The notes beneath the pieces are model-generated. The model ran no database searches and was not told the DNA's origin. It saw nothing but the letters and a program-made list of their open reading frames with translations. DNA of 64,000 nucleotides, taken from positions 806,001-870,000 of the forward strand of contig NZ_BGZH01000001.1 in the NCBI RefSeq assembly GCF_009617755.1. Direction: 5' to 3'. The position numbers and the translations under genes were made by a program. This DNA comes from Marinobacter salsuginis (GTDB taxonomy: Bacteria; Pseudomonadota; Gammaproteobacteria; Pseudomonadales; Oleiphilaceae). Below, one piece after another: positions 50,167 through 60,034 of this stretch (positions are counted from its first letter, which is position 1; each line of letters starts with the position of its first letter).

Positions 50167-50823
50167 TTACTGCATGGGCACCAGCGTCAGCTCAACGCGA
50201 CGGTTCTGCTCACGACCGGCCGGGGTATCGTTGGAGGCCACAGGGTAGCGCTCACCATACCCCACAGCACGGGTACGCTTGGGCTCAATGCCCTGATTCA
50301 GCAGGAAGTCACGTACTGAGGAGGCGCGACGCTCACTGAGCAGCTGGTTGTAGCTGTCCGAACCAGAGCTGTCGGTATGGCCTTCAATCTGAATAATCGT
50401 TTTGTCGAATTCCTTCAGCACCAGGGCAACTGACTCGAGAGTGCCGCTGAATGAAGGCTTGATCGTCGATTCATTCAGATCAAAGGTGATGTTGCCCGGC
50501 ATGATCAGTTCGATCTCGTCGCCGTTACGCACTACGCGAACACCGGAACCCTCCAGCTTGCGACGCAGCTCGGCTTCCTGCTTATCCATGTAGTAACCAA
50601 CGCCACCGCCGATAGCAGCGCCACTGGCCGCGCCAATCAGGGCGCCTTTTCCCCGATCACTCTTACTTGAAGTTGCGGCACCGATGGCCGCACCGCCAAT
50701 CGCGCCAATAATGCTGCCCTTGGTCGCATTCGACGTTTTCTCTTCGCCGGTGTACGGGTCATAGGTCATACAACCACCAAGACCAAACGTTGCCACTGTA
50801 AATGCAAGAATCGTCTTCTTCAC
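50167..50823 (-). CDS. OmpA-family outer-membrane lipoprotein (YiaD-like)
   Basis: The 218-residue protein has a lipobox FGLGGC (Cys18), a glycine-zipper region (KGSIIGAIGGAAIGAATSS and LIGAASGAAIGGGVGYYM), and a C-terminal OmpA peptidoglycan-binding domain with EGHTDSSGSDSYNQLLSERR. It probably anchors the outer membrane to the cell wall. It converges on serA across a terminator. Confidence 0.93.
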   Translation of the reverse strand: MKKTILAFTVATFGLGGCMTYDPYTGEEKTSNATKGSIIGAIGGAAIGAATSSKSDRGKGALIGAASGAAIGGGVGYYMDKQEAELRRKLEGSGVRVVRNGDEIELIMPGNITFDLNESTIKPSFSGTLESVALVLKEFDKTIIQIEGHTDSSGSDSYNQLLSERRASSVRDFLLNQGIEPKRTRAVGYGERYPVASNDTPAGREQNRRVELTLVPMQ

Positions 50824-50861
50824 AGCTTTCTCCTGTGCCTGGTTTCTTCAGCAAACCCGAT

Positions 50862-51869
50862 TCAACGGGTCCTTTCTGCCGAATTCGTGAATGTATCAAT
50901 GATGGTATTGAATACGGTTGCCTGTAAATCCTGAGCTTCGTTCACAAGATGATGACGTCCGTCAGGGATTTTCAGTTCCTCCACCGCCGAAAATTTATTC
51001 CGGATAATGCGCAAATTATGTTGCCAATCGACTGTCAGGTCCTTTTCACCTTGCACGACGGTCACGGGAAAGTCGACAGGCCGGGCCGATTCGATATGGG
51101 GCACCCACTTTCGCAACGCACTCACCCAATCTACGTGTACCGCCCTGGCCTGGAGCGGATCGTGTTCACGCAGAAACCTCAGAAAACGGCTATTACCGCT
51201 GTTCTCCGCAAACACCCGGCGCCAGCGGGAAATGAACGGTTTGGCGATGCTATGGAGTACCTTGGCTCCTAACCAGCCCGCCGGCCTTACCAGTGGCGCC
51301 AGCAGCACTACTTTCCGAAAATCCGAGGTCTGCTGATTGTGCTGATTGGACAACAGATAGTCGATCAGGATCGCGCCACCGGTGCTCTGGCCCACCGCAA
51401 ACCAGGGCTGGCGTACCTTGTCTCTGACCTTGGCCATCACATCTGTCAAGACACCCTGGTATTCGAGAAAACTTCCAATCGCCGCCGGCGTGCCGCTGGA
51501 AAGACCATGTCCCGGTTGATCATAAGCCAGCACATCAAAGCCGGCGCCCAGACAGCGGTCAATCAACTGGCTGTACAGTCCAACATGATCGAAGTAGCCA
51601 TGCATAATAAACACTGTACCGCGTTCACCTGCCTGCTCCGGCAACCGGAAATAATGCACCATGACCTCGTGATCACATGCGTTTACGTAACCCTGATGGT
51701 AGGCAACGTCCGGGTGCTCCACCCAGAGATCCAGACCGTAAAAGCGGCAGTAGGCGACCATTTCGTCGCTGAGATCCCGCGCGCAGGCCGGATCGAAGGG
51801 TTCGAGCCTGTCCAGAAGCGAGTGCCTGTCCCAATCCGGTATTTCTATGGTATCTGTTTTCCAGTACAC
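50862..51869 (-). CDS. Alpha/beta hydrolase, lysophospholipase-like
   Basis: The 335-residue serine hydrolase has the strand-turn FIMHGYFDHVGLY, the nucleophile elbow GQSTGGAIL (serine) and a late His in DGRHHLVNEA. It has no signal peptide, so it is probably cytoplasmic. It resembles monoacylglycerol lipase/lysophospholipase PldB-type proteins. The substrate is unknown. Confidence 0.85.
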   Translation of the reverse strand: MYWKTDTIEIPDWDRHSLLDRLEPFDPACARDLSDEMVAYCRFYGLDLWVEHPDVAYHQGYVNACDHEVMVHYFRLPEQAGERGTVFIMHGYFDHVGLYSQLIDRCLGAGFDVLAYDQPGHGLSSGTPAAIGSFLEYQGVLTDVMAKVRDKVRQPWFAVGQSTGGAILIDYLLSNQHNQQTSDFRKVVLLAPLVRPAGWLGAKVLHSIAKPFISRWRRVFAENSGNSRFLRFLREHDPLQARAVHVDWVSALRKWVPHIESARPVDFPVTVVQGEKDLTVDWQHNLRIIRNKFSAVEELKIPDGRHHLVNEAQDLQATVFNTIIDTFTNSAERTR

Positions 51870-51946
51870 GTAGAGTTAAACGCCTGTCATGAATAGATTA
51901 TAAATTTTGGCCTCCAATCCTAACCCATAGCAGGGGAAAGACACAG

Positions 51947-52840
51947 ATGTTGCAACACCTTCTGGAGAGTGCGTTGCGCCAGACCATGAACCGGCTGGTA
52001 AGACCGGTTCTCAACCCGACGGTGCCGGTTCCGCTTCAGCGACGCATTGTGCGCCAGGCTTACAGGAGTTCGATACCGCCCAAGGGTGCAAAATTCGAAG
52101 CCACCACGGTTGGCGGTATTCCCGTTACCCGAACCAGTTTCAGCATCAAGCCGCCCGGCGCTGTTCTCTATCTGCACGGCGGTGGCTATATCATCGGTTC
52201 TTCGAGTACCCACCGCGGCATAACCGGGCACCTGGCCAAAACCAGCAATTGCAGCATTGTTACGCCTGATTACCGGCTGGCACCCGAATTCCCCTTCCCC
52301 GCAGCTCTGGACGATGCGGAAGCTTGCTGGAACGGCCTGCTGGAGCAGGGCCTAAAGCCGGAGCAGATCGCTGTCGCCGGGGATTCCGCCGGCGGCGGCC
52401 TCGCCGTTACCCTGGCCATGCGGCTACGCGACAAGCAGCAGCCCCTCCCGGCATCGCTAACCGTATTTTCACCCTGGGTAGACCTCACTCAGGAGCAGCT
52501 CTATGAACCCGAATGTGAGCCGGTACTCCAGCCAAGCTGGACCAGTAAGGCAGCAAAGCTCTATGCCGGAAAGGAGTCCCTGAGCAATCCGCTTATCTCA
52601 CCGGTATTCGGCGACCTGAGCGGCCTGCCGCCCCTGCTGATCCAGGTGGGTAGCCAGGAGATTCTGTTGAATGATGCCGAGCGGCTGGCTGAAGCGGCGA
52701 ACCGTCAGGATGTGGAAACCCGCCTGGAGATATACAACAGCCTCTGGCACGTTTTTCAGGTGCACAGCGGTCAGCTCGACAGGGCCACAAAGGCGATGGA
52801 AACCGCTGGCGAACACATCAAACGTCATCTGGCAGGCTGA
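51947..52840 (+). CDS. HSL-type alpha/beta hydrolase (esterase/lipase)
   Basis: The 297-residue enzyme has the hormone-sensitive-lipase family motif [12 protein letters not shown] (oxyanion hole) and nucleophile [10 protein letters not shown], with a C-terminal His in LWHVFQVH. It is probably a short-chain ester hydrolase. Its 3' end overlaps the convergent GIY-YIG gene by 23 bases. Confidence 0.9.
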   Translation: MLQHLLESALRQTMNRLVRPVLNPTVPVPLQRRIVRQAYRSSIPPKGAKFEATTVGGIPVTRTSFSIKPPGAVLYLHGGGYIIGSSSTHRGITGHLAKTSNCSIVTPDYRLAPEFPFPAALDDAEACWNGLLEQGLKPEQIAVAGDSAGGGLAVTLAMRLRDKQQPLPASLTVFSPWVDLTQEQLYEPECEPVLQPSWTSKAAKLYAGKESLSNPLISPVFGDLSGLPPLLIQVGSQEILLNDAERLAEAANRQDVETRLEIYNSLWHVFQVHSGQLDRATKAMETAGEHIKRHLAG

Positions 52841-53093
52841 GTTCACCCCGGGCAAGGGCCTCTTTCCTTAGCCGGGGCCACTGCTTGATGTGCCACTCCA
52901 GACGGGAAGCCTGGCTTCTGTCGCCAGCGGCGGCGCTGAAGACCAGTTCCAATGGTCCCTTTCCCCTCAGACTACGGGCGCCCCTGGGCGCGCCCGCCTG
53001 ATGCTCCCGGAAACGTCGTTCAACGTCGGTCGTGATTCCGGTGTAGAGCGCTCCACTGGCGGTTCGAACCATGTAGACAAACCAGCTAGCCAA
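52818..53093 (-). CDS. GIY-YIG domain protein (UPF0213/YhbQ-like)
   Basis: The 91-residue single-domain protein has [19 protein letters not shown] (GIY-YIG equivalent VYM..LYTGIT) followed by the conserved Arg-Arg (VERRFREHQ). The family is nuclease-like with no defined biological role. It overlaps the upstream DMT transporter stop by 8 bases, suggesting coupled translation, and its 3' end overlaps the convergent esterase. Confidence 0.88.
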   Translation of the reverse strand: MASWFVYMVRTASGALYTGITTDVERRFREHQAGAPRGARSLRGKGPLELVFSAAAGDRSQASRLEWHIKQWPRLRKEALARGELSLPDDV

Positions 53094-53991
53094 GATTTAA
53101 CGCCTCTTCCCTGTCTTTGACTTTTTTCTGCTGGATCCAGAGCCCCATCATGATAAGAACCAGGCCAATGTAGGTGGAGGGCAGAATATGCTCCCCCAGA
53201 ATGAAATAGATGAACACCAGTGACAGGAAAGGAGAGATGAAAATCAGATTGCTGACTTTCGACGTGTTCTCTGCCTTTTTCATGGCGTAGGACCAGAGCA
53301 CAAAGGCAATACCCATCTCAAACACACCAACGTAAACCGCAGCGGCGAGCGACGTTCCCGAGGCAAAGTCCAGACCTTCCGTCCACCAGCAAATCAGCAG
53401 AATCACCGGGAGCCCACACAGAAAATTCAGGAACAGGCCAACCACCGGATCGCGGGTATCCCGGGTGGCAATAATCCAGTAGGACGCCCAGACCACGGTA
53501 CTGCCGAGGGCGAGAGATACACCCAGAGGATCCTCGAAACTCAGCGAAGTCACCGCTCCACGGGTGGCAATGACCACTACGCCGGCGTAACAGATCAGGC
53601 CCGCCACAATATCGAGCTTGCGCAGCCGGTGCCCAAGAAAAGGCACCGACATGTAGGCCAATACCAGCGCCCAGGTGTAATTCAGCGGTTGCGCTTCCTG
53701 GGCCGGCAACCTGTCAAACGCCCCGAACAACAAAAAATAGTACAGGCAGGGATTGATCAGCCCCATGCCGAACGACTGGGCGTACTGTTTGCGACTGAGA
53801 GAAAACACCAGATGCCAGCGCCCCTGCAGCATCAGAATGACGGCCATGACGACCACAGACGCACTGCAGGCAATCAACAGCATCTGAACGGGCGCCAGCT
53901 CCCTGAGCGACAGCTTGAAAGCGGTTGCCACTGTTGACCACAATAGCACCGTGCCCAGGCCATAAAGCATCGCCTGCTTCTGGTTTTTCAT
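53086..53991 (-). CDS. EamA/DMT-superfamily transporter
   Basis: The 301-residue membrane protein has two EamA repeats (about 10 transmembrane helices). The first begins [20 protein letters not shown], the second [20 protein letters not shown]. It is likely an exporter of amino acids or related metabolites; the substrate is unknown. It is coupled to the GIY-YIG gene. Confidence 0.87.
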   Translation of the reverse strand: MKNQKQAMLYGLGTVLLWSTVATAFKLSLRELAPVQMLLIACSASVVVMAVILMLQGRWHLVFSLSRKQYAQSFGMGLINPCLYYFLLFGAFDRLPAQEAQPLNYTWALVLAYMSVPFLGHRLRKLDIVAGLICYAGVVVIATRGAVTSLSFEDPLGVSLALGSTVVWASYWIIATRDTRDPVVGLFLNFLCGLPVILLICWWTEGLDFASGTSLAAAVYVGVFEMGIAFVLWSYAMKKAENTSKVSNLIFISPFLSLVFIYFILGEHILPSTYIGLVLIMMGLWIQQKKVKDREEALNLG

Positions 53992-54159
53992 TCACGGCCT
54001 CCTGCCAGCCACTGGAACTCCATCGATTTTCTCCTCTACCCGCGGGATCGTCTGGCCGACAGTGTAATGCAATCGAACCCTGTTACCCACGGCGGGGCGC
54101 ATTCTTGTGTTACCTTGTCTACCAATGTCGAAAAGGATTGAGAAAACTGGAGCCCCGTT

Positions 54160-55239
54160 ATGCCCGCTGCCCGTATCAGGTTCTGGCCATTAAGCATCGC
54201 CTTGGTCATTGCGCTGGCCGGCTGCTCAGACAGCCAAACCGACCATGGGCCGGAGGCCGCCAAGGCACCGGAAGCGCCCGAATACCCCGTCACCTGGCGC
54301 TTCGCCCTGGAAGAAATCGAGGGTAGCGTTCAACACGCCTATGCCGAAGCCCTGAAAGAACGCATAGAAGAACGTTCTGAAGGCAAGATTGAAGTCGATA
54401 TCTTTCCCTACGGCTCTCTCGGCACCTCGGCGCAGCTCACCGAACTCGTCAAGAACGGTTCGGTCAGTCTTGCCTTCGCCTCTCCCGGGCACCTGGCCAA
54501 CACCATCCCGGAAGTGGGCCTTTTCACTCTGCACTATGTTCTGCCGGACGACGCTGAGGTGACCCGACAGCTTCTGGCGAGTCCGGAACTCCTTAATCTG
54601 TTTGAACAGCCCTATGCCGACCAGAACATGAAACTGCTTGGCTTCGTGCCAGAGGGCTGGATGGCCTGGACGGCCAACAAGGCGCTGCGCACACCGGACG
54701 ATTTCAATGGCCAGCGGATACGCACCATGACATCCGACATGGCCGAGGAAGCCTTTCGAGCCTATGGCGCCGAACCGAGTCAGATCCCCTATTCACAGGT
54801 CTACAGCAACCTTCAGCTACGTAAGATCGATGGCCAGAGCAATCCCGTTTTTGCCATCGAGGAAATGGATTTCTATGAAGTGCAGAGCACCATGACGCTT
54901 GCCCGGCCGGCACAGTTCGTTGCCTCCGTGGTCTCGAATCTTGATTGGTACAACGCGTTGCCGGAAAACCAGCAACAATGGCTTGATAACGGTCTCAACG
55001 ATGTTGCGCAGATTGCCTGGGAGACCCAGGAGGAACTGAATCAGACCCGGCTGGAAAAAATGTTGGAAGAAGGACACCTGAAAGTTGTCCGCCTGACAGA
55101 TGCAGAGCGGGAGGCATTTCGGCAAGCCAGCATGCCTGTGCGTGACCTCTATCTGGAACGCACCGGCGAGAGCGGCCAGCGTATTTTCGAGCGTTTGCAA
55201 CAACTGATCGAAGAGCTGGACGCCAATAAGCCGGAGTAG
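54160..55239 (+). CDS. DctP-family TRAP substrate-binding lipoprotein (orphan)
   Basis: The 359-residue protein has a lipoprotein signal (lipobox ALAGC, Cys22) and a canonical TRAP binding domain with WRFALEEIEGSVQHAYAEAL, YGSLGTSAQLTELVKNGSV, RTPDDFNGQRIRTMTSDMAE and GQSNPVFAIEE. No permease gene is adjacent, unlike the other TRAP system in this window. It may serve a remote permease or sense ligand. GGAG lies 7 bases before the ATG. It converges on rlmJ. Confidence 0.88.
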   Translation: MPAARIRFWPLSIALVIALAGCSDSQTDHGPEAAKAPEAPEYPVTWRFALEEIEGSVQHAYAEALKERIEERSEGKIEVDIFPYGSLGTSAQLTELVKNGSVSLAFASPGHLANTIPEVGLFTLHYVLPDDAEVTRQLLASPELLNLFEQPYADQNMKLLGFVPEGWMAWTANKALRTPDDFNGQRIRTMTSDMAEEAFRAYGAEPSQIPYSQVYSNLQLRKIDGQSNPVFAIEEMDFYEVQSTMTLARPAQFVASVVSNLDWYNALPENQQQWLDNGLNDVAQIAWETQEELNQTRLEKMLEEGHLKVVRLTDAEREAFRQASMPVRDLYLERTGESGQRIFERLQQLIEELDANKPE

Positions 55240-55248
55240 ACTGCCGGA

Positions 55249-56088
55249 CTATTCCGGCACCAGCCATCCAATATCATGGGTCAGATTCAGAACATCTGGC
55301 CCGGCTACATCACTCATCATCGCCGATAAACGGGAATCAAAGCCCCAGGGCGGATTCACCACCAGCATGCCCGATCCGACCATACCCCGCTCCGGCGGCT
55401 TTCTGAGATGCACCTCGCTGCACAGCACCTTGCGCACGCCGGTACGCCCGACAGCGTCTTTCAGCTGCTGCTGCAATCCGCTCGTCAGTATCGGATACCA
55501 GATAAGATAAACCCCGTGACGGCATTTCTGCCATGCTTTGCCAAGAGTTTCAGCAACCTCAATGTAATCCGATTTGATCTCGTAAGAAGGATCAATGAGC
55601 GTGAGCAACCGTGGCTGTTTCGGTGGCAGCTGCTTCAGAAGGCCGGCCAGGCCATCCTGTTTGAGCACGCGGACGGGGGCTTCGGCGGCCCATCCCGCCA
55701 GCTGTTCGCTCTCGGATGGATGGAGTTCGAACAACGTCAGCGCATCCGCGGGCCGTAGAAAATGCCGGTACCACACCGGAGACCCCGGGTAAACAGAGAG
55801 CTCTCCATCACCGGCATTGAATCCTGCCAGCACGTCCAGAAACGGCTTCCAATCCCCGGACCTTAGCCTATCTCTTCCGCTCCATACCTTTTGAACGCCG
55901 TAATCAGCCTCTCCTGTCTTTCGGGCTCGCTCACTGCGCAAATCGTATATGGCGCTGCCGGCGTGGGTGTCGAAACAGGCAATGCCGGATGTTTTCGACT
56001 GCATCATCGCAAGGGCAAGCGCCAGTGAACTGTGTTTCTGGACATCGGCAAAGTTGCCGGCGTGGAAGGCGTGTAGATAGCTCAACAT
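55249..56088 (-). CDS. rlmJ: 23S rRNA (adenine2030-N6)-methyltransferase RlmJ
   Basis: The 279-residue enzyme begins MLSYLHAFHAGNFADVQKHS, the RlmJ signature. The catalytic N6-adenine motif reads DPSYE rather than the common DPPYE, a conservative change. It methylates A2030 of 23S rRNA. The ATG at 56088 gives the family start; an upstream in-frame start adds 10 unlikely residues. It is divergent from the imelysin operon. Confidence 0.93.
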   Translation of the reverse strand: MLSYLHAFHAGNFADVQKHSSLALALAMMQSKTSGIACFDTHAGSAIYDLRSERARKTGEADYGVQKVWSGRDRLRSGDWKPFLDVLAGFNAGDGELSVYPGSPVWYRHFLRPADALTLFELHPSESEQLAGWAAEAPVRVLKQDGLAGLLKQLPPKQPRLLTLIDPSYEIKSDYIEVAETLGKAWQKCRHGVYLIWYPILTSGLQQQLKDAVGRTGVRKVLCSEVHLRKPPERGMVGSGMLVVNPPWGFDSRLSAMMSDVAGPDVLNLTHDIGWLVPE

Positions 56089-56222
56089 ACAAAAATAGCT
56101 CCCTGGTAACGGAGCCATTAAGCCCGATCACAGTTGCCAAGAGCAAGAGACCCGACACGCATCATGGTCACACCCCCTATTCCCGCTTGCCTTTTCATCA
56201 GTCGGCAACCATAATCGTGAAC

Positions 56223-56241
56223 GCTAATTTTTCTCATTTTC
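56223..56241 (+). promoter_or_regulatory. Candidate Fur box before the imelysin operon
   Basis: The 19 bases at 56223-56241 (GCTAATTTTTCTCATTTTC) match 13 of 19 positions of the classical Fur consensus. They lie 28 bases before the start of the first imelysin gene. Iron repression of this operon fits the predicted functions. Confidence 0.55.
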
Positions 56242-56269
56242 ACCACGATTACCAAAACTGGAGAAAGGA

Positions 56270-57565
56270 ATGAAATCCATGTTTCGTCCGGCCCCACTGG
56301 CGCTGACAGTGGCCGCCATGCTAACTGCGGGATGCGCTTATACTCCCTGGGCCTCAGAGAAGCCAGAACCCGCTACCAAGGCTTCCGTAGTTGAACACTA
56401 TGCCGACCTTGCTCACGCCAACTATGAAGATGCCCTGATTACCGCCCGCGCGCTGGACGACGCTACCGATCGGCTGATTGCCAACCCGACCGAAGAGAAC
56501 CTTGCAGCCGCAAAAGAAGCCTGGCTCGCCGCGCGAATCCCCTACCAGCAAACTGAAGTATTCCGGTTTGGCAACGCTATTGTCGATGACTGGGAAGGAC
56601 AACTGAACGCCTGGCCGCTGGATGAGGGCCTGATCGATTACGTCAAGGCTGACGGCTACCAGCACGAGTTGGGCAACTCCGGGGCCACCGCCAATATCAT
56701 CGCGAGCAAAAGCATCAATGTGGGCGGTGAAACATTGAATGTGGCCTCTCTTTCCCCTGCACTCCTGGCCGATCTGAACGAAGTAGGCGGATCTGAAGCC
56801 AACGTGGCTACCGGCTACCATGCAGTTGAATTTTTGCTCTGGGGCCAGGATCTGCATGGTTTCGAAAGCGGCGCCGGTGAGCGCCCGGTTACGGATTACG
56901 CCGAGGGCGCTGATTGCACCAATGGCAATTGTGAACGTCGCGGGGAATACCTGGACGCGGTAACCGACCTTCTGGTCTCAGATCTGGAGTGGATGGTGGC
57001 CCAGTGGGCACCCGGTGCCAACGACAATTATCGCGCCCAGCTGACTGCCGCCGACGCCAATGAAGGTGTTCAGAAAATGCTGTTCGGAATGGGCTCCCTG
57101 TCCCTGGGTGAACTGGCCGGTGAACGGATGAAGGTTGCCCTGGAGGCCAACTCCTACGAAGATGAGCACGACTGCTTCAGCGACAATACCCACAATTCCC
57201 ATTACTACAACGGCCAGGGCATCCAGAATGTCTATACCGGCACCTACCGTCGTGTCGACGGCAGCCTGGTGACTGGACCCTCTCTGTCTGACCTTGTTCA
57301 GCAGAGCAACCCTGAACTGGATGCGCGCCTGAACAACCAGTTGGATGCGTCCATGGAAGCCCTCGCCCTGATGAAGGCTCGTGCAGAGAGCAGCGAGAAC
57401 CCCATGGTATTCGATACCATGATCGCACCGGGGAACGCCGAAGGTACCCGGATCGTCAACGGCGCGATCATGGCGCTGGTCGCCCAGACCGGATCCATTG
57501 AGCAGGCTGCGCGGGACCTTGGCATCGAAGCCCTGTCTCCGGATGACGCCGGTCACGCGTTCTGA
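56270..57565 (+). CDS. Imelysin-family (peptidase M75/EfeO-like) lipoprotein
   Basis: The 431-residue protein has a lipobox LTAGC (Cys22) and the imelysin signature GxHxxE as GYHAVE (182-187), the proposed metal-binding motif. The protein resembles IcmP of Pseudomonas and IrpA of cyanobacteria. The family acts in periplasmic or surface iron acquisition; the old protease name is not supported for most members. It is first in an operon with a di-heme protein, a second imelysin and a DUF1513 protein. AGAAAGGA precedes the ATG. Confidence 0.9.
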   Translation: MKSMFRPAPLALTVAAMLTAGCAYTPWASEKPEPATKASVVEHYADLAHANYEDALITARALDDATDRLIANPTEENLAAAKEAWLAARIPYQQTEVFRFGNAIVDDWEGQLNAWPLDEGLIDYVKADGYQHELGNSGATANIIASKSINVGGETLNVASLSPALLADLNEVGGSEANVATGYHAVEFLLWGQDLHGFESGAGERPVTDYAEGADCTNGNCERRGEYLDAVTDLLVSDLEWMVAQWAPGANDNYRAQLTAADANEGVQKMLFGMGSLSLGELAGERMKVALEANSYEDEHDCFSDNTHNSHYYNGQGIQNVYTGTYRRVDGSLVTGPSLSDLVQQSNPELDARLNNQLDASMEALALMKARAESSENPMVFDTMIAPGNAEGTRIVNGAIMALVAQTGSIEQAARDLGIEALSPDDAGHAF

Positions 57566-57567
57566 GC

Positions 57568-58974
57568 ATGATGAGACCGTTCGCCTTGATCGGTGCGCTG
57601 GCAATTGCCAGCGCACCCGTCTCCGCCCAAACCCACGCGGGTTACCCTATTCAGACCACTCCCGCCACCGGTGGCGAGGGGACGGTTCAGCAGTCAGATA
57701 CCAACGCCTATTCGCTGCCCCAGGGCAATCTGTCCATGACCAAGCGTCTGGATTTCAGCGTGGGCAACAGCTTCTTCCGGAACCCCTGGGTCGAGGCACC
57801 GGCGAGCACCGATGCCCGTGATGGCCTTGGTCCGCTGTTCAACACCAACTCCTGCCAGGGATGCCACATCAAGGATGGTCGCGGACATCCCCCCGGTGTT
57901 GATGAACCGACAGTTTCCCTGTTTCTGAGGCTGGCAGTGCCTGCTGATCCGGTACGGGACGCCGAAATTCTGCGCAAGCAAGGTTTTAAACCGGCACCGG
58001 TCTACGGCAGCCAGTTGCAGACCGCTGCACTTCCCGCAGCGAAACCGGAGGCCGACCTCGTCATTGAATGGACGCCGGTGAAAAAGACCCTGGCGGACGG
58101 CACTGTTGTGGAATTGCGCAAACCTGTGTATCGCATCGAAAACCCAAACTACGGTCCGTTGCCCGACGACCTGCTGGTTTCACCCCGGGTAGCACCGCAG
58201 ATGATCGGAATGGGCCTGCTGGAAGCCATCCCCATCGAAAAACTGCAAGCCCTTCATGACCCTGACGATGCCGACGGCAATGGCATTTCCGGAAAACTCA
58301 ACCAGGTCTGGGATCTGGCAACGGAACAGACGCGGCCCGGCCGATTTGGCTGGAAGGCAGCGGAGCCGGATGTCCACCAGCAAAGCATGGGTGCCTTCGC
58401 CGGCGATATGGGCCTGACCTCGACCCTGAAACCCACGACCGACTGCATGCCCGAGCAGAACTGTGAGCGGTTCGCCCATGGCGGCGAACCGGAAGTCAGC
58501 GATAAGGTTGCCAACTTTGTGACCTTCTATGCCAGGAGCCTCGCCGTTCCGGCACGCCGAAATCTTGAGTCCGGTTCGGTTCAACAAGGAGCAAAACTGT
58601 TCAACGAAATTGGCTGCGCTGGTTGTCATACTCCCCGACACCAGACGGGTGAGGTAGCCGAACGCCCGGATCTCAGCAATCAGACTATCTGGCCCTACAC
58701 AGATCTGCTGCTCCATGACATGGGCCCAGCTCTGGCGGATGGACGTGATGAATTCCTGGCCAATGGCAACGAATGGCGAACACCCCCGCTGTGGGGCATT
58801 GGACTGGCGCAAGTAGTGAATCCTCAGGCCGGGTTCCTGCACGATGGTCGCGCCCGCACACTGGAAGAAGCCGTGCTCTGGCATGGTGGTGAGGCAGCGA
58901 CCGCCGCCGAACGCTACCGCCAGATGTCGTCCGGGGATCGTGCGGCCCTGATTGATTTCCTGAATTCACTCTGA
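57568..58974 (+). CDS. Di-heme c-type oxidoreductase (DHOR, thiol oxidoreductase-like)
   Basis: The 468-residue protein has a signal peptide (cleavage near SAQTHA) and two CxxCH heme motifs at Cys96-Cys99-His100 (CQGCH) and Cys350-Cys353-His354 (CAGCH), in the DUF1111/DHOR family that includes MauG-distant peroxidase-like proteins. It is a periplasmic redox enzyme and may change iron redox state for the neighbouring imelysin proteins. It starts 2 bases after the first imelysin stop. Confidence 0.9.
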   Translation: MMRPFALIGALAIASAPVSAQTHAGYPIQTTPATGGEGTVQQSDTNAYSLPQGNLSMTKRLDFSVGNSFFRNPWVEAPASTDARDGLGPLFNTNSCQGCHIKDGRGHPPGVDEPTVSLFLRLAVPADPVRDAEILRKQGFKPAPVYGSQLQTAALPAAKPEADLVIEWTPVKKTLADGTVVELRKPVYRIENPNYGPLPDDLLVSPRVAPQMIGMGLLEAIPIEKLQALHDPDDADGNGISGKLNQVWDLATEQTRPGRFGWKAAEPDVHQQSMGAFAGDMGLTSTLKPTTDCMPEQNCERFAHGGEPEVSDKVANFVTFYARSLAVPARRNLESGSVQQGAKLFNEIGCAGCHTPRHQTGEVAERPDLSNQTIWPYTDLLLHDMGPALADGRDEFLANGNEWRTPPLWGIGLAQVVNPQAGFLHDGRARTLEEAVLWHGGEAATAAERYRQMSSGDRAALIDFLNSL

Positions 58975-58983
58975 GGATCAGCC

Positions 58984-60018
58984 ATGCAACCGATCACCAG
59001 ACTGCTGTGCACATTTATCCTCGCAGCAACGTCGCCCCTGGTGTGGGCAAGCGATGCCACCAGCCAGGCCCGCCAGCAATGGTATGAGGGCATTGTCACT
59101 GGCTATCAGTCGCTGAAAAAAGAAACGGGCGCTTTGGCTGAACGCGCCCGGGACTACTGCCGGAATCCTGCCCCGCAAAGCCGGGAACAACTGGAAGCCG
59201 CCTGGCTGGATGCCTTCCTGGCCTGGCAGCGGGTGCGCTTTGTCGATTTCGGACCGGTCGAAAACAACAATCTTTCCTGGCAGTTCCAGTTCTGGCCCGA
59301 CCCGAAGAATCTGGTCGCGCGGAAAGCAGCTTACCTGACCGGCGACGAGGAACCGATCACTCCGCAGGTGATCAGCCAATCCGGCGTGGCCGTTCAGGGC
59401 TTCCCGATGATTGAATACCTGCTGTTCGATCAGACATTTAATACCGGGGATAACAAACTGCCCGCCCCCCGGACCTGCGAACTGCTGACCGGCGTGGCTG
59501 CCCACGTAGAGAGCAACGGCGACGAATTAATGACCCGATGGCAGGCCTTCAGGCCTCACTACTTGAAGACCGACCAGTACTTTGACACTACCGTCCGCGC
59601 AGGGATGGCCGCACTGGAGATCCTGGAGGAGCGCCGACTGGCCCAACCAATGGGTCTGCGCGGGAATGGAAAGCGCAATCCCTACATCGCGGACGCCTGG
59701 CGCAGCGGCGAAACGCTGAAGACCATCGAGGCCACAGTCGATGGCCTGAACCAGTTCTTTTTGCCAGGGCTCACGACAGCGCTTGAAAGCAACGAAGAGA
59801 AGCACCTTGCGGAGCGCATTCGTAATCAGTTCAACGAAGTTCAGCAAAACTTTCCTGGTGCCTATTTTCCCATGGCAACGGCGCTCGACGAAGAAGTCCA
59901 ATTCCGGGTCCTTCAGGGCCTCTACGTGGACGTTTCGCAGTTGACCATTCTGGTGAATGACCAGGCGGCGGTTGCTCTCAACGTAGTAAGAGGCTTCAAC
60001 TCGAGCGATGGCGACTGA
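58984..60018 (+). CDS. Imelysin-family protein, variant motif
   Basis: The 344-residue protein has a signal peptide (cleavage near VWASDA) and an imelysin four-helix-bundle pattern (EQLEAAWLDAFLAWQRVRFV). The GxHxxE motif is altered to GFPMIE (139-144): the histidine is replaced by proline, so metal binding must differ from that of the first imelysin. It is third in the operon, 9 bases after the di-heme gene. Confidence 0.87.
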   Translation: MQPITRLLCTFILAATSPLVWASDATSQARQQWYEGIVTGYQSLKKETGALAERARDYCRNPAPQSREQLEAAWLDAFLAWQRVRFVDFGPVENNNLSWQFQFWPDPKNLVARKAAYLTGDEEPITPQVISQSGVAVQGFPMIEYLLFDQTFNTGDNKLPAPRTCELLTGVAAHVESNGDELMTRWQAFRPHYLKTDQYFDTTVRAGMAALEILEERRLAQPMGLRGNGKRNPYIADAWRSGETLKTIEATVDGLNQFFLPGLTTALESNEEKHLAERIRNQFNEVQQNFPGAYFPMATALDEEVQFRVLQGLYVDVSQLTILVNDQAAVALNVVRGFNSSDGD

Positions 60019-60034
60019 GGAGGCGACTGTTCCT

